A program made the translations under genes and the position numbers. 9,368 bases of DNA from Bacillota bacterium. Lineage in GTDB: Bacteria; Bacillota; DTU065. Below, piece by piece: positions 1-6,526 of the stretch. The stretch is taken from contig DUTE01000288.1 of assembly GCA_012842235.1 (NCBI GenBank), positions 1 through 9,368 of the forward strand, in the 5' to 3' direction. The notes beneath the pieces were generated by a model. It saw only the letters and a program-made list of their open reading frames with translations. It was not told the DNA's origin and did no database searches. How positions within the stretch are numbered: position 1 is the stretch's first letter; each line of letters starts with the position of its first letter.

Positions 1-1098
1 AATCTTCATCAATTGTTAAGCCTGAACTACCGTCTCTCTTTAAGGCAAAGAGGCTATGGAAGAGGGGGGCGGATGAAGATTGAAACAGATAAGGCTGTGT
101 TAGTTTCAGGAGTAATTGGGCAAAAAACAATCGGTTCGCCTCTTGCTTTCTTGATTGCAAATAAAGACTATAAACGTTGGCAAAGTGTATTCTCAGGTGA
201 AAATGAAGCTGAGGTTACAATTGATGGCGATCACACTATCTCCAAATTAGAAGCAAAGGTTATAAAACCAAGACCAGGCCATGCTGATCTTTCTGGTCTT
301 ATGAAATATGGTTTTGATAATTTAAGGCCAGTAATTGAAAGAGCTTCAGCACGAGAAACTGCAGCAAGGGTACTTGTTGGCTCAGTTGCTGAGTTGCTAC
401 TAAAAGAGTTTGGGATAGAAACCTTTTCTAGGGTTGTTTCCATTGGCAGTGTTGTTGATTCAAATCAGTATGAAGATTGGGAGAAAACAGAGTTAGATAG
501 ATCTCCTGTGAGAGTTTTATGTGACCCCGCACCATTTTTGGCAGAAATCGACAAAGCGAAGAATGATGGCGATTCTTTAGGGGGAGTAGTGGAGATTAAG
601 GTAAAAGGGGTGATGCCCGGTCTTGGTAGCTATGTACATTGGGATAAGAGGTTAGATGGACAGATTGCTCAAGCAGTTGCTTCTATTCCAGCGATTAAGG
701 GTGTTGAGATTGGTCAGGGATTTGCTCAAGCAAAACTTCCCGGAAGTATGGTTCATGACGAAATCGGTTATGATAATGAGTTTTATCGCTATACAAACAG
801 AGCAGGTGGTATTGAGGGTGGTATATCTACAGGTGAAGACATAATTGTTCGGGCGGCCATGAAACCTATTCCTACTCTCTACAAACCACTTGATACTGTT
901 GAATTAAAGACCCATAAAAAAGTACAGGCATCAGTTGAAAGATCTGATACCTGTGCAGTAAGTGCTGCAGCAATTGTTGTTGAAGCAATGGTAGCTTGGG
1001 TTTTGGCTGTCAATCTTGTGGAGAAGTTTGGTAGTGATAACTTATTAGATATAAAAACTAATGTTAAAAATTATCTCAAGAGATTAGGGGAGATTTAA
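1..1098 (+). CDS. aroC: Chorismate synthase, 5'-truncated by the window edge
   Basis: Converts 5-enolpyruvylshikimate-3-phosphate to chorismate using reduced FMN as cofactor; it is the last step of the common aromatic pathway and acts in the cytoplasm. The frame is open from base 1, and the TTG at 13 is not a real start: the family runs straight through this region, with RQRGYGRGGRMKIE encoded at about 43-84. Roughly 25-30 N-terminal residues, including the GESHG motif and its catalytic His, lie upstream of the window. Visible family signatures are RPGHADL (second catalytic His, codon 280-282), ERASARETAAR (from 337), the GGISTGEDIIVRAAMKPIPTL stretch near 811-882, and the C-terminal RSDTCAV signature near 940-960. 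With the missing part restored the length would be about 390 residues, normal for the family. It is followed after 3 bp by aroK, so co-transcription is very likely. Confidence 0.97.
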   Translation, partial: NLHQLLSLNYRLSLRQRGYGRGGRMKIETDKAVLVSGVIGQKTIGSPLAFLIANKDYKRWQSVFSGENEAEVTIDGDHTISKLEAKVIKPRPGHADLSGLMKYGFDNLRPVIERASARETAARVLVGSVAELLLKEFGIETFSRVVSIGSVVDSNQYEDWEKTELDRSPVRVLCDPAPFLAEIDKAKNDGDSLGGVVEIKVKGVMPGLGSYVHWDKRLDGQIAQAVASIPAIKGVEIGQGFAQAKLPGSMVHDEIGYDNEFYRYTNRAGGIEGGISTGEDIIVRAAMKPIPTLYKPLDTVELKTHKKVQASVERSDTCAVSAAAIVVEAMVAWVLAVNLVEKFGSDNLLDIKTNVKNYLKRLGEI

Positions 1099-1101
1099 CT
1101 T

Positions 1102-1587
1102 ATGGTTCTTTATCTCGTAGGCTTTATGGCCTCAGGCAAGAGCACTGTTGGCGAATTAGTGGCCAAAGAACTTAAAGTGCCTTTTGTCGATTTGGATAAA
1201 GTCATCGAGGAGAGATCTAGAATGACTATTCCAGAAATCTTTGCCAAAGAAGGAGAAGTGGGTTTTAGAAGAAGAGAAAGAAGTGCTCTATTGGCATCAC
1301 CACAAAAAGGGATTGTTGCTACAGGTGGAGGTTGCGTAATTGAGCCTAAGAACCGAGAATTTCTTAAGGACTATCCAGTCGTTTATTTGCAAACAACGTT
1401 TTTGGAGATAATGGAGAGACTGAATGCAAATCCTGGTAGTAGACCTCTTCTGTCGCAAGATTTAGAAGAACTATATAAAAAGAGAGAACCTCTATATCTT
1501 GAAGTAGCACAATTTATTATTGATACTGATGGCAAAAGCCAAAAAGAGGTAGCTGATGAGGTGATTGAGTGGTATATGTCAATTTAG
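1102..1587 (+). CDS. aroK: Shikimate kinase
   Basis: Phosphorylates the 3-hydroxyl of shikimate with ATP, giving shikimate-3-phosphate; cytoplasmic NMP-kinase-like fold. The 161-residue product is slightly short but complete. Visible elements are the Walker A loop GFMASGKST (residues 7-15), the shikimate-binding acidic pair in FVDLD (30 and 32), GEVGFRRRE with the substrate arginine (51-59), the GGG loop (75-77), the LID arginine in SRPLL (114) and the late arginine in KREPLY (128). The ATG lies 3 bp after the aroC stop and is preceded by AGGGGAG at 1086-1092 with 9-nt spacing. The 3' end overlaps aroB by 19 bp, suggesting translational coupling. Confidence 0.96.
   Translation: MVLYLVGFMASGKSTVGELVAKELKVPFVDLDKVIEERSRMTIPEIFAKEGEVGFRRRERSALLASPQKGIVATGGGCVIEPKNREFLKDYPVVYLQTTFLEIMERLNANPGSRPLLSQDLEELYKKREPLYLEVAQFIIDTDGKSQKEVADEVIEWYMSI
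1558..1564 (+). promoter_or_regulatory. Ribosome binding site of aroB inside aroK
   Basis: GAGGTGA lies within the last codons of aroK, 4 nt before the GTG at 1569. It supports the non-ATG start and the 19-bp overlap, so ribosomes finishing aroK could reinitiate or load here. Confidence 0.6.
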
Positions 1588-2642
1588 GAGAGAATAGCTA
1601 TAACGTGCATGTAGATGGAGACTTACTTTCTCAGGTGGGTAGAGTCGTAAAACAGTTTGGTATAACAAAGGCTCTAGTTGTTACAGATAGTAATGTTGCT
1701 CCACTATATTTAGATCAAGTTATGTGTTCGTTGTGCGAAGAAGGTATCAAGAGTGATTCTCTGATTTTACCTGCTGGTGAGATTTTTAAAACAGTTGCTT
1801 CAGTTGAGCTAATTTGGGAAAAAGCTCTTGATGCTAGATTAGATCGAGAGAGTCTCTTTATTGCTTTAGGTGGGGGAGTTATTGGGGATCTTACAGGTTT
1901 TTCTGCAGCTACATTTCTTAGAGGAATCCCCTTTTTACAACTGCCTACAACAGTTCTATCTCAAGTGGATGCCTCTGTTGGTGGTAAGACAGGTTGCAAC
2001 TTAAGGAAGGGTAAGAACCTTGTTGGTGCTTTTTATCAACCTATTTCTGTTTTAGCAGATACAAAAACCCTGCTTTCACTCTCCGAGAGGGAATATATTA
2101 ATGGGTTTGCAGAGATAGTAAAACATGCATTAATTAATTCGTCTGATCTATTTTGTGTCTTAGAAAATAACTTGGATAAGATAAAAAGACGTGATTTAGA
2201 CTTACTTAAAGATATTGTGATAAAGAATATAAAGATTAAAGCTAGTGTTGTTCAAACAGATGAAAAAGAAAAAGGGAAAAGAGCACTTCTTAATTTAGGA
2301 CATACAGCAGGACATGCCCTTGAAGAACTTGGCAATTACAAAATCTATTATCACGGAGAAGCTATAGCAATAGGTCTGGTATTAGCTTGTCATATTGCTT
2401 GGCAAAAAAGGCTCTTTAGTGAAGAAAATCTAGATAGAATCAAAAACCTTCTGACAAAGCTAGGGTTACCTACATCACCAAAAGAGAAGATTGATCCATC
2501 AATTTGGTGGGAGAAGACATATAGCGACAAAAAACTTCTTGATGATACTGTCTACTGGGTATTGCCTAATGGTTTTGGAGAAGCTTTAATTGGTCAAAGA
2601 GTTGAATTTGCTGAGTTTGTTGCTGCAGTTGAAAGCTTATAA
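1569..2642 (+). CDS. aroB: 3-dehydroquinate synthase
   Basis: Converts DAHP to 3-dehydroquinate, the first cyclic intermediate of the shikimate pathway, using NAD+ and a divalent metal. Product 357 residues, normal length. Visible elements are the nucleotide-binding GGGVIGDLTGF (101-111), LPTTVLSQVDASVGGKTG (125-142), KNLVGAFYQP (149-158), the metal ligand Glu182 in GFAEIVKHA, His245 in LGHTAGHALE and His262 in YYHGEAIAIG, and the C-terminal DKK (320-322). The second half of the His motif reads GHTAGHA where GHTFGHA is commonest; all three ligands are kept. The chosen start is GTG at 1569, inside the end of aroK, because the first conserved residues follow it directly and GAGGTGA at 1558-1564 is well placed. 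Confidence 0.96.
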   Translation: MVYVNLGENSYNVHVDGDLLSQVGRVVKQFGITKALVVTDSNVAPLYLDQVMCSLCEEGIKSDSLILPAGEIFKTVASVELIWEKALDARLDRESLFIALGGGVIGDLTGFSAATFLRGIPFLQLPTTVLSQVDASVGGKTGCNLRKGKNLVGAFYQPISVLADTKTLLSLSEREYINGFAEIVKHALINSSDLFCVLENNLDKIKRRDLDLLKDIVIKNIKIKASVVQTDEKEKGKRALLNLGHTAGHALEELGNYKIYYHGEAIAIGLVLACHIAWQKRLFSEENLDRIKNLLTKLGLPTSPKEKIDPSIWWEKTYSDKKLLDDTVYWVLPNGFGEALIGQRVEFAEFVAAVESL

Positions 2643-2643
2643 G

Positions 2644-2651
2644 AAAGGGAG
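2644..2651 (+). promoter_or_regulatory. Ribosome binding site that fixes the aroQ start
   Basis: AAAGGGAG stands 7 nt before the ATG at 2659. An upstream in-frame ATG at 2590 lies inside aroB and would add 23 residues not found in type II dehydroquinases, so the ATG at 2659 is preferred. Confidence 0.75.
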
Positions 2652-2658
2652 TCAAACC

Positions 2659-3105
2659 ATGAAAGAGACCATTTGGGTTCTCAATGGTCCCAATTTAAAC
2701 CTATTGGGAGAAAGAGAACCAGAAATTTATGGCAGGGAAACATTAATCGATGTGGAAAATTCTTTAAGGGAGCATGCGGAAAGATTAGGGGTAAATGTGG
2801 TCTTTTTCCAAAAAAATGGTGAGGGTGAACTAGTTACTTTAATCCATGAAGCAAGAATCAGTTCTCAAGGAATCTTAATCAATCCAGGTGCGTACTCTCA
2901 CTACAGTTTAGCTATATATGATGCTCTGAAAGCTGTAGCAATACCTAAGGTTGAAGTCCATATATCACAGGTTATCCAAAGAGAGGATTACCGTAAAAAT
3001 CTACTTACAGCTGGTGCCTGCAATGGCCTAATAGCTGGGTTTGGGACCTTAGGCTATAATCTTGGATTAAGCGCACTTGTACAACTTATTAGAGGTGGCA
3101 AATAA
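2659..3105 (+). CDS. aroQ: Type II 3-dehydroquinate dehydratase
   Basis: Dehydrates 3-dehydroquinate to 3-dehydroshikimate through an enolate intermediate; the family forms a dodecamer of flavodoxin-like subunits in the cytoplasm. The 148-residue product carries NGPNLNLLGEREPEIYG (9-25) with Asn12, Arg19 and catalytic Tyr24, then INPGAYSHYS with Asn75 and His81, VEVHIS with His101, and REDYR with Arg112. All fall at the numbering used for the Mycobacterium tuberculosis enzyme. Two often-conserved positions differ: the common NHEG is NGEG (Gly54), and the Asn after HIS is Gln104. Neither is the catalytic Tyr/Arg pair, so I expect an active enzyme. The gene starts 16 bp after aroB and its TAA overlaps the next ATG by one base. 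Confidence 0.95.
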   Translation: MKETIWVLNGPNLNLLGEREPEIYGRETLIDVENSLREHAERLGVNVVFFQKNGEGELVTLIHEARISSQGILINPGAYSHYSLAIYDALKAVAIPKVEVHISQVIQREDYRKNLLTAGACNGLIAGFGTLGYNLGLSALVQLIRGGK

Positions 3106-4169
3106 TGGAGAAATTGGCAAAGCGAGTTCAGAAATTACAAGATCAACTTTTGGCCAAACAATGGTTTTTAGTGAATGATCGGAAAAATGTTAGCTATTTA
3201 AGTGGTTTTACAGGTACCTCTGGTTATGTGCTTGTAAGTAAAAACAAAGGATATTTCCTAACCGACTTTCGCTATACTGAGCAAGCAAAGCTGCAGTGTC
3301 CTCATTTAGAGGTTGTAACCCACGAACAAATAGTCTGGGATACGATAGCTTCGTTAACTCAAGGCGCAGAGGTTTTGTTTGTCGAAGAGAGTCATATGAC
3401 TCTTGAGCATTACAATCAATTAAGTGAAAAAGTTAAGGCCGAAGTAAAAGGATCAAAAAATTTAGTTGAAGATTTACGGATTGTAAAAGATGGCGACGAA
3501 ATTGCCTTAATAAAAGAAGCAGCTCGTATAACTGATGAGGCTTTTGAAGAGATTTGTGCTATTATAAAGCCTGGGGTTACAGAGCTTGAGCTAGCTAGAG
3601 AATTAGAGTTTCGGATGAAGAAAAAAGGAGCAAGCCATGTTGCTTTTGACTTTATTGTTGCCTCAGGAAAAAGAGGTGCCCTCCCTCATGGCGTTGCTAC
3701 AGATAAGGTTATTGAAGCTGGAGAACTGGTAACCTTTGATATTGGTGCAGTATATAAAGGGTATCATTCTGATATGACAAGAACTGTGGCTGTAGGAACT
3801 ATAAGTAGTCAGTTACAAGAGATCTATGAGATTGTTCTCACAGCGCAAAAAGAGGCATTAAATGCAGTAGAAGCAGGTAAAACCGGTTATGAGATCGATA
3901 AAGTTGCACGAGATATAATCTCTGAGGCAGGTTATGGCGAATACTTTGGACATGGATTAGGCCATGGTGTTGGCCTTGATATTCATGAAGAACCCAGAGT
4001 CTCTCCTAATGGCAAAACTGTGTTAAAGCAAAATATGGTTATAACAATTGAGCCTGGTATCTATCTTCCTGGAGTAGGCGGGGTAAGGATCGAAGATTTA
4101 GTCGTTGTAGAAACTACAGGAGCTACTAGATTGTCTTTAAGTTCTAAAGAGCTTATAGTCTTATGCTAA
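3105..4169 (+). CDS. Xaa-Pro peptidase, family M24B (YqhT-like)
   Basis: A cytoplasmic dimetal peptidase that cleaves next to proline, as an Xaa-Pro aminopeptidase or dipeptidase. Its 354 residues form a creatinase-like N-terminal domain (about 1-125, with the NVSYLSGFTGTSGY motif at 28-41) and a pita-bread catalytic domain (about 130-354). The five metal ligands are present: Asp212 (TFDIGA), Asp223 (HSDMTR), His287 (GHGLGHGVG), Glu316 (TIEPG) and Glu330 (RIEDL). The ATG overlaps the aroQ stop by one base (TAATG), with AGAGGTGG just upstream. The peptidase-efp order is common in Bacillota. Sequence alone does not separate aminopeptidase from dipeptidase activity, so I give no symbol; pepP, pepQ or yqhT would all be used in databases. 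Confidence 0.92.
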   Translation: MEKLAKRVQKLQDQLLAKQWFLVNDRKNVSYLSGFTGTSGYVLVSKNKGYFLTDFRYTEQAKLQCPHLEVVTHEQIVWDTIASLTQGAEVLFVEESHMTLEHYNQLSEKVKAEVKGSKNLVEDLRIVKDGDEIALIKEAARITDEAFEEICAIIKPGVTELELARELEFRMKKKGASHVAFDFIVASGKRGALPHGVATDKVIEAGELVTFDIGAVYKGYHSDMTRTVAVGTISSQLQEIYEIVLTAQKEALNAVEAGKTGYEIDKVARDIISEAGYGEYFGHGLGHGVGLDIHEEPRVSPNGKTVLKQNMVITIEPGIYLPGVGGVRIEDLVVVETTGATRLSLSSKELIVLC

Positions 4170-4187
4170 GGCAAAGGATGTGTTAGA

Positions 4188-4745
4188 ATGATTTCCAGTA
4201 ATGACTTTAGGCCTGGGGTCACTATATTTCTTGATGGTGCTGTTTGGGTAGTAGTAGAATTTCTCCATGTCAAACCAGGTAAAGGTGCGGCGTTTGTTCG
4301 CACTAAATTAAAAAATGTAGAGACAGGTCAAGTTCTCGAACGTACTTTCCGTGCTGGGGAAAAAGTAGAAAGAGCTCAAGTCCAAAGCAGAGAGATGCAG
4401 TATCTCTATGAAATGGACGGTAACTATTATTTTATGGATACAGAGACTTTTGAACAAACCTTTGTTACCGAAGATGTTTTAGGTAACGGGAAATTTTATA
4501 TTAAAGAAAATGACGTGATTATCATCCAGTTTTACAGTGGTCGAGCAATTTCTGTTGACCTACCGACCTATGCTGATTTGGTTATTGTGGAGACTGATCC
4601 TGGCCTTAAAGGTGATACAGCCTCCGGAGGAACAAAACCAGCTAAACTTGAAACTGGTGTGGTAGTTCAAGTTCCACTTTTTGTCCAAACTGGAGATAAG
4701 ATTCGTGTAGATACCCGTACTAACGAATACCTGTCCCGAGTCTAG
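4188..4745 (+). CDS. efp: Translation elongation factor P
   Basis: Binds between the P and E sites of the ribosome and rescues ribosomes stalled on polyproline stretches. The 185-residue product is full length with three beta-barrel domains: a KOW-like N-terminal domain (about 1-63), a central OB domain (about 67-127) and a C-terminal OB domain (about 130-185). Lys32, in the loop KPGKGAAF, is the residue modified in other bacteria, for example with 5-aminopentanol in Bacillus subtilis. The modification type cannot be read here, and no lysylation gene (epmA/epmB) lies in the window. The ATG at 4188 is preceded by AAAGGATG at 4173-4180 and lies 18 bp after the peptidase. The C-terminal [17 protein letters not shown] end is typical. 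Confidence 0.97.
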   Translation: MISSNDFRPGVTIFLDGAVWVVVEFLHVKPGKGAAFVRTKLKNVETGQVLERTFRAGEKVERAQVQSREMQYLYEMDGNYYFMDTETFEQTFVTEDVLGNGKFYIKENDVIIIQFYSGRAISVDLPTYADLVIVETDPGLKGDTASGGTKPAKLETGVVVQVPLFVQTGDKIRVDTRTNEYLSRV

Positions 4746-4781
4746 GCTATGATATTTTTATAAGGAGAGGGAGGGTCTTAA

Positions 4782-5189
4782 ATGAGTGAGGTAAGAGAGA
4801 AGGTCGCTTATCTAAAGGGTCTACTAGCTGGTTTAGGAGAATTTGAAGACGAAAAAAACAAAAAACTTTGGGAAGCTGTAATTGATGTTTTGGATACAAT
4901 TGCAGAAGAGATTGATGAGTTAGATGATGATCTTGATGATCTTAGTGAGTATGTAGGCTCAATCGATGATGATCTTGCCGAAGTAGAAGAAGAACTTTTT
5001 TATGACGAAGAAGAGTTAGATGACGATGTAATAACTGTAGAATGTGACAACTGTGGCAATGAGTTTGTTATTCCTGAGTATATGCTCTACAATGATGATG
5101 ATGTTGTCTGTTCTCATTGTGGTGTCTCTATCTACGAAGACGAAGATCTCGACGAGTATCAGGACTATCCAATCGATTCAGACGAATGA
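4782..5189 (+). CDS. Acidic zinc-ribbon protein, CD1247-like, function unknown
   Basis: A 135-residue, strongly acidic protein. Residues 1-30 form a conserved-looking head (REKVAYLKGLLAGLG), 30-75 are probably helical or coiled coil and rich in Asp and Glu, and 86-116 hold a zinc-ribbon-like pair of motifs, CDNC (Cys88, Cys91) and CSHC (Cys110, Cys113). The tail is again Asp/Glu rich. Small proteins of this layout occur in Clostridia and are named after the CD1247 N-terminal domain; I recognise the type from memory and know no tested function. The gene lies 36 bp after efp with the strong site AGGAGAGGGAGG upstream and is the last gene before the operon terminator. Some databases label relatives as AraC-type regulators, but no helix-turn-helix is visible. 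A role in zinc binding or in a translation- or RNA-polymerase-related complex is only a guess. Confidence 0.85.
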   Translation: MSEVREKVAYLKGLLAGLGEFEDEKNKKLWEAVIDVLDTIAEEIDELDDDLDDLSEYVGSIDDDLAEVEEELFYDEEELDDDVITVECDNCGNEFVIPEYMLYNDDDVVCSHCGVSIYEDEDLDEYQDYPIDSDE

Positions 5190-5208
5190 CGAATAATATT
5201 TAGTGTAA

Positions 5209-5241
5209 AAGAGGCCCACATCTGTGGGCCTCTTACTTTTT
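5209..5241 (+). terminator. Intrinsic terminator of the aroC-efp operon
   Basis: Perfect inverted repeat AAGAGGCCCAC / GTGGGCCTCTT (11 bp, loop ATCT) at 5209-5219 and 5224-5234, followed after AC by five Ts. It sits 19 bp after the stop of the acidic zinc-ribbon gene. The A-run on the 5' side gives a short T-run on the other strand, so weak action in both directions is possible. Confidence 0.92.
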
Positions 5242-5324
5242 AAAAATTTTCAGTTAAACTGGCGACGATTAGCAATTAGCAATTACATAAATGATGTTTT
5301 TTATAGATATTGCTAGGATTAGAC

Positions 5325-5355
5325 AAAAAAGACTTTGGGTAATTTGGTAAAGTCT
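5325..5355 (-). terminator. Intrinsic terminator of the DUF3298 gene
   Basis: Read on the minus strand: AGACTTT, a 12-nt loop, AAAGTCT, then a T-run (the A-run at 5325-5330 on the plus strand). It begins 33 bp after the stop codon of the minus-strand gene. The stem is only 7 bp and AT-rich, so it is weaker than the facing terminator at 5209-5241. Confidence 0.6.
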
Positions 5356-5388
5356 CACTTGTTTTGTTAAGGAAATACAAGTTAAAAT

Positions 5389-6072
5389 CTAGAAATCGAT
5401 GATTAGACCTTCAGACAAAATTTCCTTTGGAATTATAAACTCTGGACTGCCTAAATAATAAGGGGCTATGTCATAAACACCAAAATAGACCACGAGATTA
5501 TTAGGTTTAAGATAAAAAGAACCAAAAGAAAAGTCGTTTTCTAAAACATGGTCTTTGGCATCTTGAAAGTAGTCACTACTATTTTGAACGATTTCCTGAA
5601 CAACTTGTTCTTTTAAGATATCGTTGTAGGGATAGTCGGTTTTGAAGAGGTCTTTTAAAAATAGTCTATTGCCTGAACTTAATTCAAAGGTATAACCTAT
5701 CTGTTCAGAAATACCATGAGCACCACCTGTATATTCATAGTAAGTGATTGTAAGGCTTAAAAGGTCTTTTTCATTCATCTCAATAACATAGCTTACATTT
5801 CCTTGAAATCCAGGTCGACCTTTAGGTATGTAGTGTTTTCTGTATTCGAGAAAGTAATTATAAAAATTGTCTATATCCCGTTTTATTGTGTTATTAATCT
5901 TTTGGATAGCTTTTTTGTTTGTGCCATCGATAAGTACTGGATAGGCAATATCTATTTCCATTGTGCGAGAAGTGTAATTGATAGAGCCTCCAAGGATAGT
6001 TGCTGAAGAGGCAAAAGCTAAGGTAGAAATGAAGAAAATAGCAAAAAATAAAGCTAGGTGTTTTTTGGGCAT
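5389..6072 (-). CDS. Exported DUF4163/DUF3298 domain protein
   Basis: A 227-residue secreted or surface protein. Residues 1-21 are a signal peptide: a PKKH basic start, a hydrophobic core LALFFAIFFISTLAF, and a likely signal peptidase I site at AFA|SS. There is no lipobox Cys. The mature part fits the DUF4163 plus DUF3298 pair found at the C-terminal end of anti-sigma factor RsiV and in the deacetylase PdaC: TYYEYTGGAHG near 110-120 and YDIAPYYLGSPEFIIP near 200-215. No catalytic deacetylase domain and no cytoplasmic anti-sigma region are present, so it is a stand-alone version. In RsiV this region binds lysozyme; that binding here is inference only. The first in-frame ATG at 6087 is rejected because it forms part of the ribosome binding site of the ATG at 6072. 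It is a single-gene unit with its own promoter candidate and terminator. Confidence 0.85.
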   Translation of the reverse strand: MPKKHLALFFAIFFISTLAFASSATILGGSINYTSRTMEIDIAYPVLIDGTNKKAIQKINNTIKRDIDNFYNYFLEYRKHYIPKGRPGFQGNVSYVIEMNEKDLLSLTITYYEYTGGAHGISEQIGYTFELSSGNRLFLKDLFKTDYPYNDILKEQVVQEIVQNSSDYFQDAKDHVLENDFSFGSFYLKPNNLVVYFGVYDIAPYYLGSPEFIIPKEILSEGLIIDF

Positions 6073-6078
6073 TAAAAT

Positions 6079-6085
6079 AACCTCC
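6079..6085 (-). promoter_or_regulatory. Ribosome binding site that fixes the DUF3298 gene start
   Basis: GGAGGTT on the minus strand, 6 nt before the ATG at 6072. The alternative ATG at 6087 would start translation on top of this site and would have no ribosome binding site of its own. Confidence 0.8.
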
Positions 6086-6104
6086 ATGATTAAGTTCTAA
6101 GTAG

Positions 6105-6133
6105 ATTGTAACATAGAATCATTTAATTAAAAA
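6105..6133 (-). promoter_or_regulatory. Possible extended -10 promoter of the DUF3298 gene
   Basis: On the minus strand, TGTTACAAT (6113-6105) is an extended -10 element with TACAAT matching the consensus at five of six positions. The -35 position 17 bp upstream reads TTTTTA, a poor match. Transcription would begin near 6098 with a leader of about 25 nt. The extended -10 makes it plausible, but AT-rich DNA gives such matches by chance. Confidence 0.4.
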
Positions 6134-6526
6134 AGATAGAGGCAAAAAAATGGTGGTTTTGAAAATTAATGGGCAGTCTTTTATTTTGAGATGGTTTACG
6201 ATGCGGAAGTGTAGATCAGAGGTAGCGATAGTTTTTTGTAAATTGTGGTGTTTGATTTGACTAATCTATGTTAAGACTGATGAAAAGTCCTTAAAAACAG
6301 ACGCTTCAGAGTTGCAGTATGCATGGTGTGGTGTCTACTTATTTCGATATTCTTGGTTATATAAATTCTAGCTTTTAGAGGTAAAATCATTAAGTATTTA
6401 CAGACAGTTTTTAAGAGAAATGCAGGTATGACGGTAATCTTAAGAAGGGGAAAACTCTATAGATACTTTTTGGCTAGGGTGGATTTAGCATCTGGCTAAA
6501 TAAGAATGTAATCTAGAAACAAAGGC
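6134..6526. other. Intergenic stretch with no supported gene
   Basis: About 390 bp between the divergent DUF3298 and copA promoters. I find no RNA gene, insertion-sequence end or complete gene. It holds a weak 36-codon frame at 6150-6260 (MVVLKINGQSF...) with AGAGG 7 nt upstream. The same frame reopens after the TGA and runs to 6371. There is also a 7-bp inverted repeat at 6483-6501. The translated products resemble nothing I know; the stretch may be a decayed gene or simply non-coding. Confidence 0.6.
6483..6501. repeat. Short inverted repeat upstream of the copA promoter
   Basis: ATTTAGC-ATCTG-GCTAAAT, a perfect 7-bp inverted repeat with a 5-bp spacer, ending 25 bp before the -35 element of the copA promoter. 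No T-run follows on either strand, so it is not a terminator. It could be a protein-binding site in the upstream promoter zone, or chance. Confidence 0.45.

Noticed and set aside
13..72. TTG at 13 or ATG at 73 as the start of chorismate synthase
   Set aside because: The family's RQxGYGRGGRMKIE stretch spans both positions and the frame is open to base 1, so the true start lies upstream of the window.
231..443. Minus-strand 70-codon frame inside aroC
   Set aside because: It is antisense to conserved chorismate synthase motifs and resembles no known protein.
2590..2658. Upstream ATG at 2590 for aroQ
   Set aside because: It lies inside the aroB coding end, lacks a ribosome binding site, and adds 23 residues foreign to the family; the ATG at 2659 has AAAGGGAG and gives M. 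tuberculosis-like numbering.
5267..5284. Tandem TTAGCAA copies (TTAGCAATTAGCAATTA) as a regulatory repeat or CRISPR-like element
   Set aside because: Only two 7-bp units in AT-rich intergenic DNA; no spacer pattern and no nearby promoter.
5803..6006. Plus-strand 67-codon frame opposite the DUF3298 gene
   Set aside because: It is antisense to the domain-bearing minus-strand frame and has no supporting ribosome binding site or recognised product.
6073..6087. ATG at 6087 as start of the DUF3298 gene
   Set aside because: Its bases form part of the GGAGGTT ribosome binding site of the ATG at 6072, and the signal peptide begins naturally with MPKKH.
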